DNA of 64,000 nt, from NCBI GenBank assembly GCA_964598225.1, contig CAZRBG010000012.1, forward strand, positions 1-64,000, given 5' to 3'. Every line of letters begins with the position of its first letter. Positions within the stretch are counted from its first letter, which is position 1. This DNA comes from SG8-4 sp964598225. Lineage in GTDB: Bacteria > Planctomycetota > Phycisphaerae > Sedimentisphaerales > Anaerobacaceae. The notes below the pieces were generated by a model. It searched no databases and was not told where the DNA came from. It worked only from the letters and a program-made list of their open reading frames with translations. Below, one piece after another: positions 43,586-52,655 of this stretch. Made by a program: the position numbers and the translations under genes.

Positions 43586-45169
43586 ATGATCGCGACGAAT
43601 AAATCAGGATACGATAAGAAACCGTCCGACAAGATCGTCTATATCGTTGCCGTAATCTTGCTGGCGATTCTTTCGCTTGTTATTTTTGGCAATAGCATGA
43701 CCAAGCCCGTTGGCCGGGATGAGCATATGTACTGTACCGGTGGCGTCCTGATGGCCCGGGGCAAGGCTATCTATGAGGATTTTTCATATCCGACTCAACT
43801 TCCCTACCACCCCCTGCTCTACGCCGTTTTGTTCGAAGGGTTCAATACGACACACTACCTGCTGGTTGGCCGCCTCGTGTCGGTTGTTGCCGATATTCTC
43901 GTGATGCTGTGCATCGTTGGGATATATCGCCTTGCCTTTTGTAATAACTCCGTCTGGGGCATAGCACTCGGACTGTGTGCGGCCGTCCTTTACGTATTCA
44001 ATCCTGCTGTCGAGTACTCCAACGGACACGCATGGAATAACGATGTCGTTGTCTTTTGTGTTGCGCTTTCTCTTTTCTTGTTTGCTCGAATCGACATGAA
44101 ACGCACAGCCAGCCGCTTACATGTCGCGGCTATCGGCGGTTTGCTGATGTTGGCTACGTTTATGCGTTCGACAACAATTATCGCCGAATTATTGTTCTTT
44201 GCCGCCCTGCTCAGTCTGCCCGCTACCTCCGTCAAAGAGCGTATTAAGAATATCCTTCCATTCCTGATCGCCGCCGGGCTCGTTTTGATTTATCCGGTCT
44301 TTGTTGTAGCCCGGGCACCCCGCGCATTTTTTGTCAATTTGTTCAGTGTTCATATTCTAAACAGTCAATGGCTTCATCAAGTCGGGATAGTCCACGACAA
44401 GCTCAGACTTACCCTGACTTATCTAACGCTGCCCGGCTATTTCGTATTATTCGTTACTGCTATCTATCTGATTATCACCCTTGTGTGGTGCAGAGGCAGA
44501 ATACGAAAATCGAACGGCAGAACCGCCCTGCTTTCGGTCTCTTTGACTGCGGTGTTCTTCGCTGTTGCTTTGACTCTGCCCACGATCTGGAGGCAATACT
44601 TCGCCCCGCCGGTTCCTTTTCTCTTGTGCAGCTTCGCATTTCCGCTGGCGTGGCTGAGAGGCCTACCAAACGCGAAGACATCCAAAACCCCGGTCAAAGT
44701 CGGCGTTGTACTGATCGGAGTCGGTGTGCTCGCGAGCTGGACGACGGGTATGAGCGCTTCAGAGAAGCTTATCGCCTGCTTCAGGCCCGATACCTGGGTT
44801 CCGATGCAAGTGCACAGAACGGCAAAGGATATCGCCAAAAACACAAAGGAGCCGAAGCTTGTCCTCACTCTTGCTCCGCTGTTCGCGCTGGAAGGAGGCT
44901 GCGATATCTACCCGGAACTGTCCGCGGGGGCCTTTACTTACAGGATAGGAGATCTCATGAGTGAGACAAATCGGCGGATAACGCAAACTGCCGGTCCCGA
45001 TGAGATTCCACTATTGGTCAAACAGCATCCCCCGTCAGCCATTATAGTCGGTGCCGAGCCGCCCTATTTCTCAAGACTCAGGCTCGAAGAGCCGCTCGTA
45101 TCTGTCGCCGGAGAAAACTGGAAGAAAAAAGCCTATGAGAACGGGTTGGTAGTTTACTTCAAGCCTTAA
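43586..45169 (+). CDS. GT39-like membrane glycosyltransferase
   Basis: Seen: 527 residues. About ten or more membrane segments, first at about 17-37 (IVYIVAVILLAILSLVIFG), followed by GRDEHMYCTGGVLMARGK with the Asp-Glu pair typical of lipid-linked-sugar transferases in the first outer loop and YEDFSYPTQLPYHPLLY. The C-terminal third is soluble. It starts two bases after the CNNM gene stop. Known: relatives move sugars from polyprenyl carriers to proteins or lipids on the outer face. Followed by two more sugar-transferase-like genes. Confidence 0.75.
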   Translation: MIATNKSGYDKKPSDKIVYIVAVILLAILSLVIFGNSMTKPVGRDEHMYCTGGVLMARGKAIYEDFSYPTQLPYHPLLYAVLFEGFNTTHYLLVGRLVSVVADILVMLCIVGIYRLAFCNNSVWGIALGLCAAVLYVFNPAVEYSNGHAWNNDVVVFCVALSLFLFARIDMKRTASRLHVAAIGGLLMLATFMRSTTIIAELLFFAALLSLPATSVKERIKNILPFLIAAGLVLIYPVFVVARAPRAFFVNLFSVHILNSQWLHQVGIVHDKLRLTLTYLTLPGYFVLFVTAIYLIITLVWCRGRIRKSNGRTALLSVSLTAVFFAVALTLPTIWRQYFAPPVPFLLCSFAFPLAWLRGLPNAKTSKTPVKVGVVLIGVGVLASWTTGMSASEKLIACFRPDTWVPMQVHRTAKDIAKNTKEPKLVLTLAPLFALEGGCDIYPELSAGAFTYRIGDLMSETNRRITQTAGPDEIPLLVKQHPPSAIIVGAEPPYFSRLRLEEPLVSVAGENWKKKAYENGLVVYFKP

Positions 45170-45230
45170 TCCAATCAGTTGCCTTCCGGGCAAAATCGCC
45201 TGTAGAGGCCAGGCTTGACCAAACACATAC

Positions 45231-45260
45231 TTGTAGTATTTAGCAAAAAAAGATTATAGT
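45231..45260 (+). promoter_or_regulatory. Promoter for a leaderless GT2 mRNA
   Basis: TTGTAG (45231-45236), 18-base spacer, TATAGT (45255-45260), then nine bases to ATG 45270. No ribosome site is present between them. Confidence 0.5.
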
Positions 45261-45269
45261 ACAAGCTGA

Positions 45270-46004
45270 ATGAACGAATCGCTGCGCATTACTTTTATAC
45301 TGCCGGTGCTCAACGAAACTTACTCGTTGCAGGAGACCGTTGATACGTTATTCAAGCTTGCCGGTGCCGAACTCCATGAAGTCCTGATCGTAACTGCCGA
45401 GAGGACAACAGCGGAAAGCCTGGAGGTTATCAAGAGAATAAGGCAGCAACGCCCCGCCGGTATTCAGGTTCACCGGCAGGAATTGCCGTTTCTCGGCGGG
45501 GCTCTGCGGGAGGCATTCGATATTGCAACCGGCGATCATATCATGCTGATGGCCAGCGACCTCGAAACCGACCCGAATATGGTCCCGGCATTCATTGACG
45601 CGATGAAAGCCGGTCAATGGGATATCGTAGCCGGAAGCAGATGGCTAAAAGGAGGCGGTTTCGAGGGGTACAGCCGAAAGAAGCTTGTCCTCAACTACAT
45701 CTTCCAGAAAACATTCAGGATTCTCTACAACACCAGAATCACTGATCTCACGTTCGCGTACCGCCTCTATCGCAAGTCAATACTCGAGGGGATTGTCTGG
45801 GAGGAATTGAAGCACCCTTTCCTTCTCGAGTGCCTGCTGAAACCTCTGCGCTGCAGCGCTAAGGTTACAGAGATACCTTGCCAATGGCGAGCGCGGACGG
45901 AAGGGACATCGGCCAATATGTTCGCTGAAACGTTTAAATATCTTCGAATAGCTCTTAAGACAAGATTCGTTCCCATCAGGAAGTTCAGGAAGGAAATCTC
46001 ATGA
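45270..46004 (+). CDS. Glycosyltransferase family 2 protein
   Basis: Seen: 244 residues. ITFILPVLNETYSLQETVDTL nucleotide-binding start, then DHIMLMASDLETDPNMV with the metal-binding acidic motif (ASDLETD) and a basic acceptor part RKLVLNYIFQKTFRILY. No membrane segment. ATG lies nine bases after a -10 box, so probably leaderless. Known: family A fold, transfers sugar from nucleotide sugar. Overlaps the next gene by four bases. Inferred: polysaccharide or glycolipid synthesis. Confidence 0.88.
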   Translation: MNESLRITFILPVLNETYSLQETVDTLFKLAGAELHEVLIVTAERTTAESLEVIKRIRQQRPAGIQVHRQELPFLGGALREAFDIATGDHIMLMASDLETDPNMVPAFIDAMKAGQWDIVAGSRWLKGGGFEGYSRKKLVLNYIFQKTFRILYNTRITDLTFAYRLYRKSILEGIVWEELKHPFLLECLLKPLRCSAKVTEIPCQWRARTEGTSANMFAETFKYLRIALKTRFVPIRKFRKEIS

Positions 46005-46918
46005 AGATAATAGTTACGACTACTGTAAATCCCGTCACCGAAGCTATCAGTCGTTTTGATTCTCTTGACGGCTGGCACCTTATTGTCATCGGTGACAAGA
46101 AGACGCCGGAGCCGTACGAACTGTCCGAGGGAACGTACATATCGCCCGAAGAGCAGGAAAAATACGACAAGAAGTTGTCGGATGCGATCGGCTGGAACCG
46201 CATACAGCGGCGGAATTTCGGCTTGCTGTGGGCTCACGACATGGGCGCCGAAATCGTCGCAGTCGTTGACGATGATAACATTCCCTTGCCTGATTGGGGT
46301 AATGATCTTATGGTGGGAAAAGAAGTCGAGGTAAATTATTATGAGACCGAGTTGCCAGCTTTCGATCCGGTCGGCGCTACTAACGAATCTGCTATCTGGC
46401 ATCGCGGCTACCCCTTGCAGCTCGTTGCAAATAGAGATTATTCGACAAAGACGAGACGTACTATCAAACCGGACGTACAGGCGGATTTCTGGAACGGAGA
46501 GCCGGACGTAGACGCAATCTGCCGCATGGAACATGCGCCTGATTGCGAGTTCGACCCGGGTTTCTTCCCGATGGCGAGCAATAAGATGTCGCCGTTTAAT
46601 TCGCAGAATACCTTCTTGAGCGGACGAGTATTGAGGGACTATTTTCTCTTTCCACATATCGGGCGAATGGACGACATCTGGGCATCTTACTACGTTCAGG
46701 CCAGAGGATATAAAGTCGTATACGGCAAGCCGTCGGTTTACCAGGATCGGAACGAGCACGATCCGGTGAAAGACATGAGGCAGGAGTATTTGGGCTATGA
46801 GAATAATCTGAATATCGTTAACGAGCTGACCGTTGACTCGGCAAAGATAATAAATTATCTTCCTGACCAGTCCATAACAGCCTTTAACCTCTACAGAAAG
46901 CATTTTGAAAATGTGTAG
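46001..46918 (+). CDS. STELLO-like glycosyltransferase
   Basis: Seen: 305 residues. VNPVTEAISRFDSLDGWHLIVIG start, GWNRIQRRNFGLLWAHDMGA and the acidic IVAVVDDDNIPLPDW, then FDPVGATNESAIWHRGYPLQL and FNSQNTFLSGRVL. The order WNRxQRRN...DDDNxP fits STELLO/DUF288 proteins, best known from plants and fungi, as I recall them. Overlaps the GT2 gene by four bases (ATGA), so co-translated; AGGAAATC is its ribosome site. Inferred: co-acts in a surface glycan pathway. Confidence 0.65.
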   Translation: MKIIVTTTVNPVTEAISRFDSLDGWHLIVIGDKKTPEPYELSEGTYISPEEQEKYDKKLSDAIGWNRIQRRNFGLLWAHDMGAEIVAVVDDDNIPLPDWGNDLMVGKEVEVNYYETELPAFDPVGATNESAIWHRGYPLQLVANRDYSTKTRRTIKPDVQADFWNGEPDVDAICRMEHAPDCEFDPGFFPMASNKMSPFNSQNTFLSGRVLRDYFLFPHIGRMDDIWASYYVQARGYKVVYGKPSVYQDRNEHDPVKDMRQEYLGYENNLNIVNELTVDSAKIINYLPDQSITAFNLYRKHFENV

Positions 46919-46972
46919 AAAACTTAGCTGGTTGAAATCGCACTGAAATCTACAACAAAGTGAGAATATGCT

Positions 46973-47674
46973 ATGGGAAAAAGACAAATAATCACGCAAA
47001 TCGGCTCACTGCCGTATGATGATGTTGACAAGGCCGTAGAGTACAGCCTGCGGCACGACATACCCTTTCTGCCAGAGCTTCCCAGGCTCGGCGACGCGAT
47101 GATGGAGTACATCGAAAAGCCGGGAAATCTTAGCTGTCTCAAAAAGTTCAAGGCGGCGGTGGCCGGATATGAAACCGTCAAGGTGCAGTGTGTCGGCCCG
47201 GCTACCCTTATTCTGGGCGGATACGATCAAGACCAGGCAATTTCTCTGGCCTGCCGGCACATCGATGCCGTACTCGACGGTCTTGAAGCAGACAGCGTTA
47301 TTCTCTTCCTGGATGAGCCCGCTCTCGGACAGGCCGGTTTCGACTATCGGCAGTTATGGTCGGCGCTTTTCCAGAGCTTCGACGTAACACCGGGAGTACA
47401 CACCTGCGGAAATATGAACTGGGACGATATGTTCGCGTCCGAAATCGAAATAATCAGCTTCGATGCCTCGCAATTCGACGTCACCAGGTATCCCGGCTAT
47501 AGAAGTGATAAGAGAATAGCCTGGGGGACTCAGGAGCGCCCGGATGTGAAAGACTTCCGGCAAGGTGATCTTTTAACTCTGCCCTGCGGAATGGGACCTA
47601 AATTCTTTACGCCGGATGATTGCGACAAGGCATTGAGCAGGCTTTCGGAGATAGCTGAAGATTGCGCGAGCTAA
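46973..47674 (+). CDS. MetE/UROD-superfamily protein, methionine-synthase-like
   Basis: Seen: 233 residues. TIM-barrel-type; N-terminal ITQIGSLPYDDVDKAVEYSL, a likely zinc pair in GVHTCGNMNWD (His-x-Cys) and a later Cys in TLPCGMGPKF, the same order as the zinc ligands of cobalamin-independent methionine synthase. The protein has only the C-terminal-like barrel, about a third of full MetE. Known: short relatives transfer methyl groups from corrinoid or other donors. Converges on the carboxypeptidase gene (overlap four bases). Substrate unknown. Confidence 0.75.
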   Translation: MGKRQIITQIGSLPYDDVDKAVEYSLRHDIPFLPELPRLGDAMMEYIEKPGNLSCLKKFKAAVAGYETVKVQCVGPATLILGGYDQDQAISLACRHIDAVLDGLEADSVILFLDEPALGQAGFDYRQLWSALFQSFDVTPGVHTCGNMNWDDMFASEIEIISFDASQFDVTRYPGYRSDKRIAWGTQERPDVKDFRQGDLLTLPCGMGPKFFTPDDCDKALSRLSEIAEDCAS

Positions 47675-49089
47675 TCTTCGGGCAATTCGCTGTCTATTAT
47701 CGCCTCGGCGATGTCGTTGATCGTCGAGCGATGCAGGTTATATGCGTTGTTGGCGAGGATTGAGAAAATATAGTCCCCCCCTGCCGTTTCAGCAACGCCA
47801 GAGAATGACTTGACTCCGCTGATGTATCCGGTTTTGCCGCGAATTTTGCCTCTGTATTTCTCTTGCTTGAAGTATTTTCCGATTGTCCCGTCTTCGCCCC
47901 CTACCGCCAGTGTTTCCCGGTAGAATTCCCAGTTTTCGCTGTCATGTACGTCCGACAACACCGTCGTAATCGCGCGTGCGGTAAGCTCGTTTTGCCTGCT
48001 GAGGCCGGTGCCGTCATCGAGATAATACTGACTCGAGTCGATTCCCAGCTCAGCCAGATAATCGGAAATTTGTTGTCGGCCCCGGTGCCAGCTTCCGTTC
48101 TTGCCGTCCGGGCTGGCCTCGGCGGCTACGGTTTTGAGCAACGCCTCGGCAGCTAACGACAGGCTGTTCTTGTTGCAGCGGGCCAGGCAATCCTCGATCC
48201 TGGTGCGGAACTCGGTGAGGGGCACAAAGTCGCCTTCTTCAGTGAAACTACGCTCTATGAGCTGGCCCTCGGCTTCAATGCCGGCGCCGGCCAGGCGTTC
48301 GGCCAGGAGGAATCCGAAAAACGCCGCCGGACGTTCGATAGCAACGTCAATCGGCCCGGCTTTGTCCCTGCACCTGCCGTAGACCGTAAGTTTATTGGGA
48401 GTTAGATTACGATTGCTTCCGAGCACACTCGTGCCGGCCGTCGTGGGCTCCACTTCGTTGATCAGCGTAAGATACGAAGTCGGCGGATCGACGATGATCT
48501 TTACTCTGCCGAAGATATTTCTGGCCGTTAGTGCAACGCAGTTGTCGTTGTAGTTCACGCCGCTGATCTCACAGGCGTACCATTTGTTAAGGTCCTTCGC
48601 AGGCCAGCTCGGGTGAACGCGCTCGTTGTCGAATACGCCGGTGTCGACTATAATATGTTCGATGCGCGCAACTCCTTTGCAGTTCAGGGCGTGAATTATG
48701 TCTTTGAATATCCAGCCCGGCTCCCGCCCGTACCTGGCGTCGGTTCGCTCATCTCCCAGCAGCGGGTCTCCGCTTCCTATAACAACAAGAGTATCGCCGC
48801 TGAGTCCAACTTTCGTAGTGTAGACATAATCGGGACCAAGATATCTCATTGCGGCGGCCGAGACCATCAATTTCATATTCGACGCCGGTATCATAAGTTC
48901 CCTGGCATCGTGATCGTATACCGTGATCCCGGAATCAGCCTCTATTATGTGAATTGAGAACGTTACCTTCCGTTCCAGAGGTGTTTTGATAATTTCATCG
49001 ACCTGGCTTGCCAGGTCCGCCGCCGCAAGTCCCGCAATCCACAGAAGCAGAGACACTGCGATTAATATTCTCCTGATTCGAACTTGCAT
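47671..49089 (-). CDS. dacB: D-Ala-D-Ala carboxypeptidase/endopeptidase, PBP4 (S13) type
   Basis: Seen: 472 residues. Signal peptide about 1-24 (RRILIAVSLLLWIAGLAAA), SxxK motif in PASNMKLMVSAA (about 70), then KTG in IRGKTGYISGVKSFSG. The middle SxN motif reads NSLSLAAEALLK, so Asn seems replaced by Ser. ATG 49089 is preferred: the promoter -10 (49100-49105) overlaps the alternative ATG at 49101. Known: trims or cleaves peptidoglycan cross-links in the periplasm. Gene symbol by family, not by proven orthology. Confidence 0.85.
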   Translation of the reverse strand: MQVRIRRILIAVSLLLWIAGLAAADLASQVDEIIKTPLERKVTFSIHIIEADSGITVYDHDARELMIPASNMKLMVSAAAMRYLGPDYVYTTKVGLSGDTLVVIGSGDPLLGDERTDARYGREPGWIFKDIIHALNCKGVARIEHIIVDTGVFDNERVHPSWPAKDLNKWYACEISGVNYNDNCVALTARNIFGRVKIIVDPPTSYLTLINEVEPTTAGTSVLGSNRNLTPNKLTVYGRCRDKAGPIDVAIERPAAFFGFLLAERLAGAGIEAEGQLIERSFTEEGDFVPLTEFRTRIEDCLARCNKNSLSLAAEALLKTVAAEASPDGKNGSWHRGRQQISDYLAELGIDSSQYYLDDGTGLSRQNELTARAITTVLSDVHDSENWEFYRETLAVGGEDGTIGKYFKQEKYRGKIRGKTGYISGVKSFSGVAETAGGDYIFSILANNAYNLHRSTINDIAEAIIDSELPED

Positions 49090-49099
49090 AATGAGCGGC

Positions 49100-49128
49100 A
49101 TTATTCCACAACCCGGTCCCCGTATCAA
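49100..49128 (-). promoter_or_regulatory. Promoter of dacB, leaderless type
   Basis: Minus strand: TTGATA (49123-49128), 17-base spacer, AATAAT (49100-49105), then ten bases to ATG 49089. Confidence 0.55.
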
Positions 49129-49157
49129 CCCTTTTTTCGGTGACAGGATGATTCATG

Positions 49158-49186
49158 TTGCATGAAAGGATAATTGGCGGTACATT
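49158..49186 (+). promoter_or_regulatory. Promoter of the second ECF sigma gene
   Basis: TTGCAT (49158-49163), 17-base spacer, TACATT (49181-49186). A leader of about 35 bases would follow, with GGAGAAGG at 49192-49199. Confidence 0.4.
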
Positions 49187-49224
49187 ATTTTGGAGAAGGT
49201 TGAGAAAAAATACTGTAAAAAGAA

Positions 49225-49833
49225 ATGGATTTGACAGAACAGAAGGCCAATTTGGCGTATCCTAATACCAAAAAAGAGGATTCCGGTAAAAGTCAAGTAC
49301 ATCCGGAACAGCAGCGTCAATCGCTCGTTGCCCGGCTGAGAGCCGGAGATCGAGGTGCAGCAGCCGAGCTTGTTGATAAATACTATCAACGAATTTATCT
49401 GTTCATGAGAAGGCTGGGCCATGATCAGCAGATCAGCGAAGACCTTACACAAGAGAGCTTTTTCAATGCCTGGCACCATATCGGACAGTTGCGGGACGGC
49501 AAAGCTCTGGATAGCTGGCTGTACCGAATCGCGGCCAATGTTTCGAAACTCCACTGGCGCAAACATAAGCGTAAAGAGGTTGTTGGTATAGATATTGTCG
49601 AGATGGCGGGGGGTACCGAAGATGGGCGTGATAGAGTAAGCCGTTACGAGCAACTGGACGAGTTGAAAACCGCAGTTGAAAGGCTGCCGCGAAAATTGAA
49701 AGAGACCATCGTTTTACATTACATGCAGCAATTGACCATCGCCAGGGCCGCCGAGGCTCTCGGAATAAAAGAAGGAACCTTTAAAAGCAGGCTCAATAAG
49801 GCGTTAAAAACTTTGCGAAAGGAAATTACCTGA
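49225..49833 (+). CDS. ECF sigma factor
   Basis: Seen: 202 residues. Region 2 from about 45 (DKYYQRIYLFMRRLGHD, EDLTQESFFNAWHHI, LDSWLYRIAANV) and region 4 from about 135 (VERLPRKLKETIVLHYMQQL, RAAEALGIKEGTFKSRL). Polar N-terminal extension about 1-35. Known: ECF factors are held by anti-sigma proteins. It is followed 60 bp on by a membrane protein and then two class A pseudopilin genes. Inferred: regulates those genes. Confidence 0.9.
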   Translation: MDLTEQKANLAYPNTKKEDSGKSQVHPEQQRQSLVARLRAGDRGAAAELVDKYYQRIYLFMRRLGHDQQISEDLTQESFFNAWHHIGQLRDGKALDSWLYRIAANVSKLHWRKHKRKEVVGIDIVEMAGGTEDGRDRVSRYEQLDELKTAVERLPRKLKETIVLHYMQQLTIARAAEALGIKEGTFKSRLNKALKTLRKEIT

Positions 49834-49893
49834 GTGGATTAACGGTCATGGGCCGGCGCGCCCCCTCAGACAGACGAGAAAGCGAGAAAACGC

Positions 49894-50421
49894 ATGAAAC
49901 CGGACAATATCGAGCATTTGCTTAATGAACTGGGCGAGAGAACGGCCGAGCCGGTCCGCCCGGAGTTGGGCGAGGAGATCAAACAGCGCATTCCGCACAG
50001 GCTGACTCGGCACAAAATCGGCTGGGACACCGTTAATATCATAATCGACCTGCGGTTGAATCGGTCCGTAGCCGCAGCGGTAATTATCGTCTCAATCCTG
50101 CTTTTGCTTAATTTGTACGGAAGCCGGGACGGCACCGGCGGCGGGATCGTTCAGGACAGCAAACTGCTGATCAAGTACCTCGGAAGCGGCGGAAAAGCGG
50201 ATATACAGGCGGGAAGAGATAAATACGAACTTTTGCTCGGCAGAGGCGAGGATGTGACCTGGTACGGCGACTGGATCGACCCGGCCGACAGCAACGCCGT
50301 TCTCATACGGCAAAATCTTCCTACCGGAAAGTACATGGTAACCTTTGTCGATGGGCGGGAAGCGGAGGTTGATTCAAGGCAGTTGGTTGAGCTATTAACC
50401 CGCACAATGCGGAAAGAGTGA
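49894..50421 (+). CDS. Membrane protein, probable anti-sigma factor
   Basis: Seen: 175 residues. Cytoplasmic part about 1-58 (NIEHLLNELGERTAEPVRPE), one membrane segment about 60-76 (AAAVIIVSILLLLNLYG), then a small outer domain of about 95 residues. GAGAAAGCGAGAAA lies before the ATG. No known anti-sigma motif (no HxxxCxxC). Placed right after an ECF gene. Inferred: its partner; alternative is an unrelated signal-receiving protein. Confidence 0.55.
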   Translation: MKPDNIEHLLNELGERTAEPVRPELGEEIKQRIPHRLTRHKIGWDTVNIIIDLRLNRSVAAAVIIVSILLLLNLYGSRDGTGGGIVQDSKLLIKYLGSGGKADIQAGRDKYELLLGRGEDVTWYGDWIDPADSNAVLIRQNLPTGKYMVTFVDGREAEVDSRQLVELLTRTMRKE

Positions 50422-50466
50422 GGATAATAATCTGCCCGAGAAAAGAGAGCAAATCATCCCAAACCG

Positions 50467-50495
50467 CTTGAAGCCGGGGCAAATATGTAGTATAA
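50467..50495 (+). promoter_or_regulatory. Promoter of the 50555 pseudopilin
   Basis: TTGAAG (50467-50472), 17-base spacer, TATAAT (50490-50495), about 60 bases before ATG 50555. It is a housekeeping-type promoter, not an ECF type. Confidence 0.6.
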
Positions 50496-50554
50496 TAACA
50501 AAATTGGATAGTATTGAAAGAATTGAATCAGGATGAGGGATCAGGAGTATTAAT

Positions 50555-51397
50555 ATGGCAAGAAAAAGAGGATTTACACTTATAGAACTTTTAGTGGTTA
50601 TTGCTATCATAGCGCTGTTACTGTCGATAATGATGCCGGCACTGCAGCGCGTCAAAGGCCAGGCCCAAAAGGTCATGTGCCAGGCAAGGCTCAAAGAGTG
50701 GGGCCTGATGTTCAAGTTGTACACCGACGAGAATGACGGCTATTTCAACGAGGGCTGGGGCAAAAACGATACCACATTATGGCCCAACGCACTTAGACCT
50801 TACTACAAGGACAATTGGGATATGCTGCTGTGCCCTACCGCCACCCGCGAAATGGTTAACAGCAATGACTGGGGCACATTCAAGGCCGCTGTTCGTACCG
50901 TATCAACTCCGGAGGGTAATTCGCAGCGTTATGTTTTCAGTTACAGCATTAATTCCTGGACGAACTATATGCATTCCGACCGTGGAGACCGGTTGGAGGA
51001 ATGGTTCTGGAAAAACGTGAATAACACTTCGGAAGTCACTCCTGGCACGAGGACAACATCGGGCAGGCAGGCAAGCCGAAACAACATACCGGTTTTCGGC
51101 GACGCCACGTGGCATGACGCCTGGCCCCGGCATACAGACCAGCCGTCGCCCACCATGGATGCCTTCGGGATAGGAAATAAAGGCGTCAGCGGCGAAATGA
51201 ATCATTTCTGCATCGACCGGCACAAGGGATTCGTCGGCATGCTTTTCATGGACTGGTCGGTCAGGTCGATCGGTCTCAAGGAACTGTGGACATTAAAGTG
51301 GCATCGTGCATTTGACACAACCGGGCCATGGACGAGAGCCGGTGGCGTCCGCCCCGAAGATTGGCCCGTTTGGTTGCGGAGTTACAAGGATTACTAA
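50555..51397 (+). CDS. Type IV pseudopilin-like protein, class A
   Basis: Seen: 280 residues. RGFTLIELLVVIAIIALLLSI after a short basic leader, QRVKGQAQKVMCQARLKEW, then IDRH-x9-DWSVRSIG, LKELWTLKWHRAF and WPVWLRSYKDY. ATCAGGAG precedes the ATG. It has its own sigma-70-type promoter. The next gene is a decayed tandem copy. Inferred: inner-membrane-anchored pseudopilin. Confidence 0.87.
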   Translation: MARKRGFTLIELLVVIAIIALLLSIMMPALQRVKGQAQKVMCQARLKEWGLMFKLYTDENDGYFNEGWGKNDTTLWPNALRPYYKDNWDMLLCPTATREMVNSNDWGTFKAAVRTVSTPEGNSQRYVFSYSINSWTNYMHSDRGDRLEEWFWKNVNNTSEVTPGTRTTSGRQASRNNIPVFGDATWHDAWPRHTDQPSPTMDAFGIGNKGVSGEMNHFCIDRHKGFVGMLFMDWSVRSIGLKELWTLKWHRAFDTTGPWTRAGGVRPEDWPVWLRSYKDY

Positions 51398-51416
51398 GTA
51401 GTAGGGGTTTACTTAA

Positions 51417-52259
51417 ATGAGGCATCTGCATTCCTTCAAAGCGAGGCTTTACCCTGATAGAGCTTCTGGTGGTCATTGCCATTATCGCCCTGCTGCTGGC
51501 AATAATGATGCCCGCGTTGAATAGAGTGAAGTCGCAGGCACAGAGGGTTAGCTGTCAGGCGAGACTGAAACAGTGGGGCCTTGTGTTCAAGCTGTACACC
51601 GACGATCACGACGGATATTTCAACGACAGGAATACGGGCGCATCCGGCCTGTGGATGTCGGCGCTGGAGCCGTACTATAGCTGGAGCCGTACTATAAGAG
51701 TGATGCAAAGATGCTTGTCTGCCCGACCGCCACAAAGCTGATGCAAAATTCTGCCGACTGGGGCACGTTCAAGGCCGCCACGCTAAACGATTACATTTTC
51801 AGTTACGGCATCAATTCCTGGACCAACTCTGTGAAGGTTGACCGAGGCTCTCGTCTGGTCGAATGGTTCTGGAAAAACACCACCGACATGAAGACAATAC
51901 AGTACGATACCAGAGAAACCGACGGCAAAAAGGCCAGCCCGAATGAAATTCCGGTATTCGGCGACTCGACGTGGTACGACGCGTGGCCCCGTCATACCGA
52001 CACCCCTGCCGAGACTATGGACGCTTTCGGAATAGGCGACAGGGGCACATCGGGCGAAATGAACCATTTCTGCATAGACAGGCATGACGGCTTCGTCAAC
52101 CTCCTCTTCATGGACTGGTCCGCGAGAGACGTAGGGCTCAAAGAACTCTGGACGCTAAAATGGCACTGCGCATTCGTCACAAACGGCCCCTGGACAAAAG
52201 CCGGTGGCGTCCGCCCGGAAGACTGGCCCGCCTGGATGCGAAGCTACAGGGATTACTGA
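51417..52259 (+). pseudogene. Pseudopilin class A, decayed tandem copy with 17-bp duplication
   Basis: Seen: the gene starts ATG (51417) in a frame that reaches SFK, then the prepilin motif GFTLIELLVVIAIIALL is in another frame; one extra G at about 51441 explains this. Later a perfect 17-bp tandem duplication (51663-51696) shifts the frame again. With both corrected the product is 274 residues, homologous to its neighbour, reading PYYKSDAKMLVCP at the duplication. The tail INRH-type (IDRH-x9-DWSARDVG, LKELWTLKWHCAF) is intact in sequence. Two independent lesions suggest true decay. Confidence 0.85.
51663..51696 (+). repeat. 17-bp perfect tandem duplication
   Basis: GCTGGAGCCGTACTATA occurs at 51663-51679 and again at 51680-51696, adding 17 bases and breaking the pseudopilin frame. 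Confidence 0.95.
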
Positions 52260-52585
52260 GAACCTACCTGAATTCACACATTTCGTCTTTTTTAGCGGAT
52301 ATTCATAGAGCCTCACAAAAAGTGCGCGCTCGTTGTATGTAAGGGTATGATCGCGGTTTTTCGTGCACAAAACCTGAAAAAACAGCCTTCCAGCGCAAAA
52401 AATTAAGCGAAATAGTAAAAATTACAAAAAGAATGCTATTAATGTGTTACTTTCCGCTTTCGGGCGGCACTTTATTGTAGTTTAACATTGTCCGATAAAC
52501 ACAATTAAGCTGGGCTACAGAAAAAGACAATAAGCACTGAAAACGCATGATTAAGTTCACATCCCCCTCCTAAGAAGCTGAGTTG

Positions 52586-52611
52586 GCCGGCCGCACGCAA
52601 GTGTGGCCGGC
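52586..52611. ncRNA. GNRA-capped hairpin, possible structured RNA element
   Basis: GCCGGCCGCAC (52586-52596), loop GCAA, GTGTGGCCGGC (52601-52611): eleven base pairs with one G-T wobble. GCAA is a GNRA tetraloop, a mark of folded RNA. Orientation is a guess; RNA status is unproven. Confidence 0.45.
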
Positions 52612-52655
52612 GGGCTTGGCTGCATACGCGATATAAGCAACGAGTCATTTAGGGT

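Noticed and set aside
45767..46999. Minus-strand open frame of 410 codons
   Set aside because: Antisense to the GT2 and STELLO-like genes, which have clear motifs, overlapping starts and a promoter.
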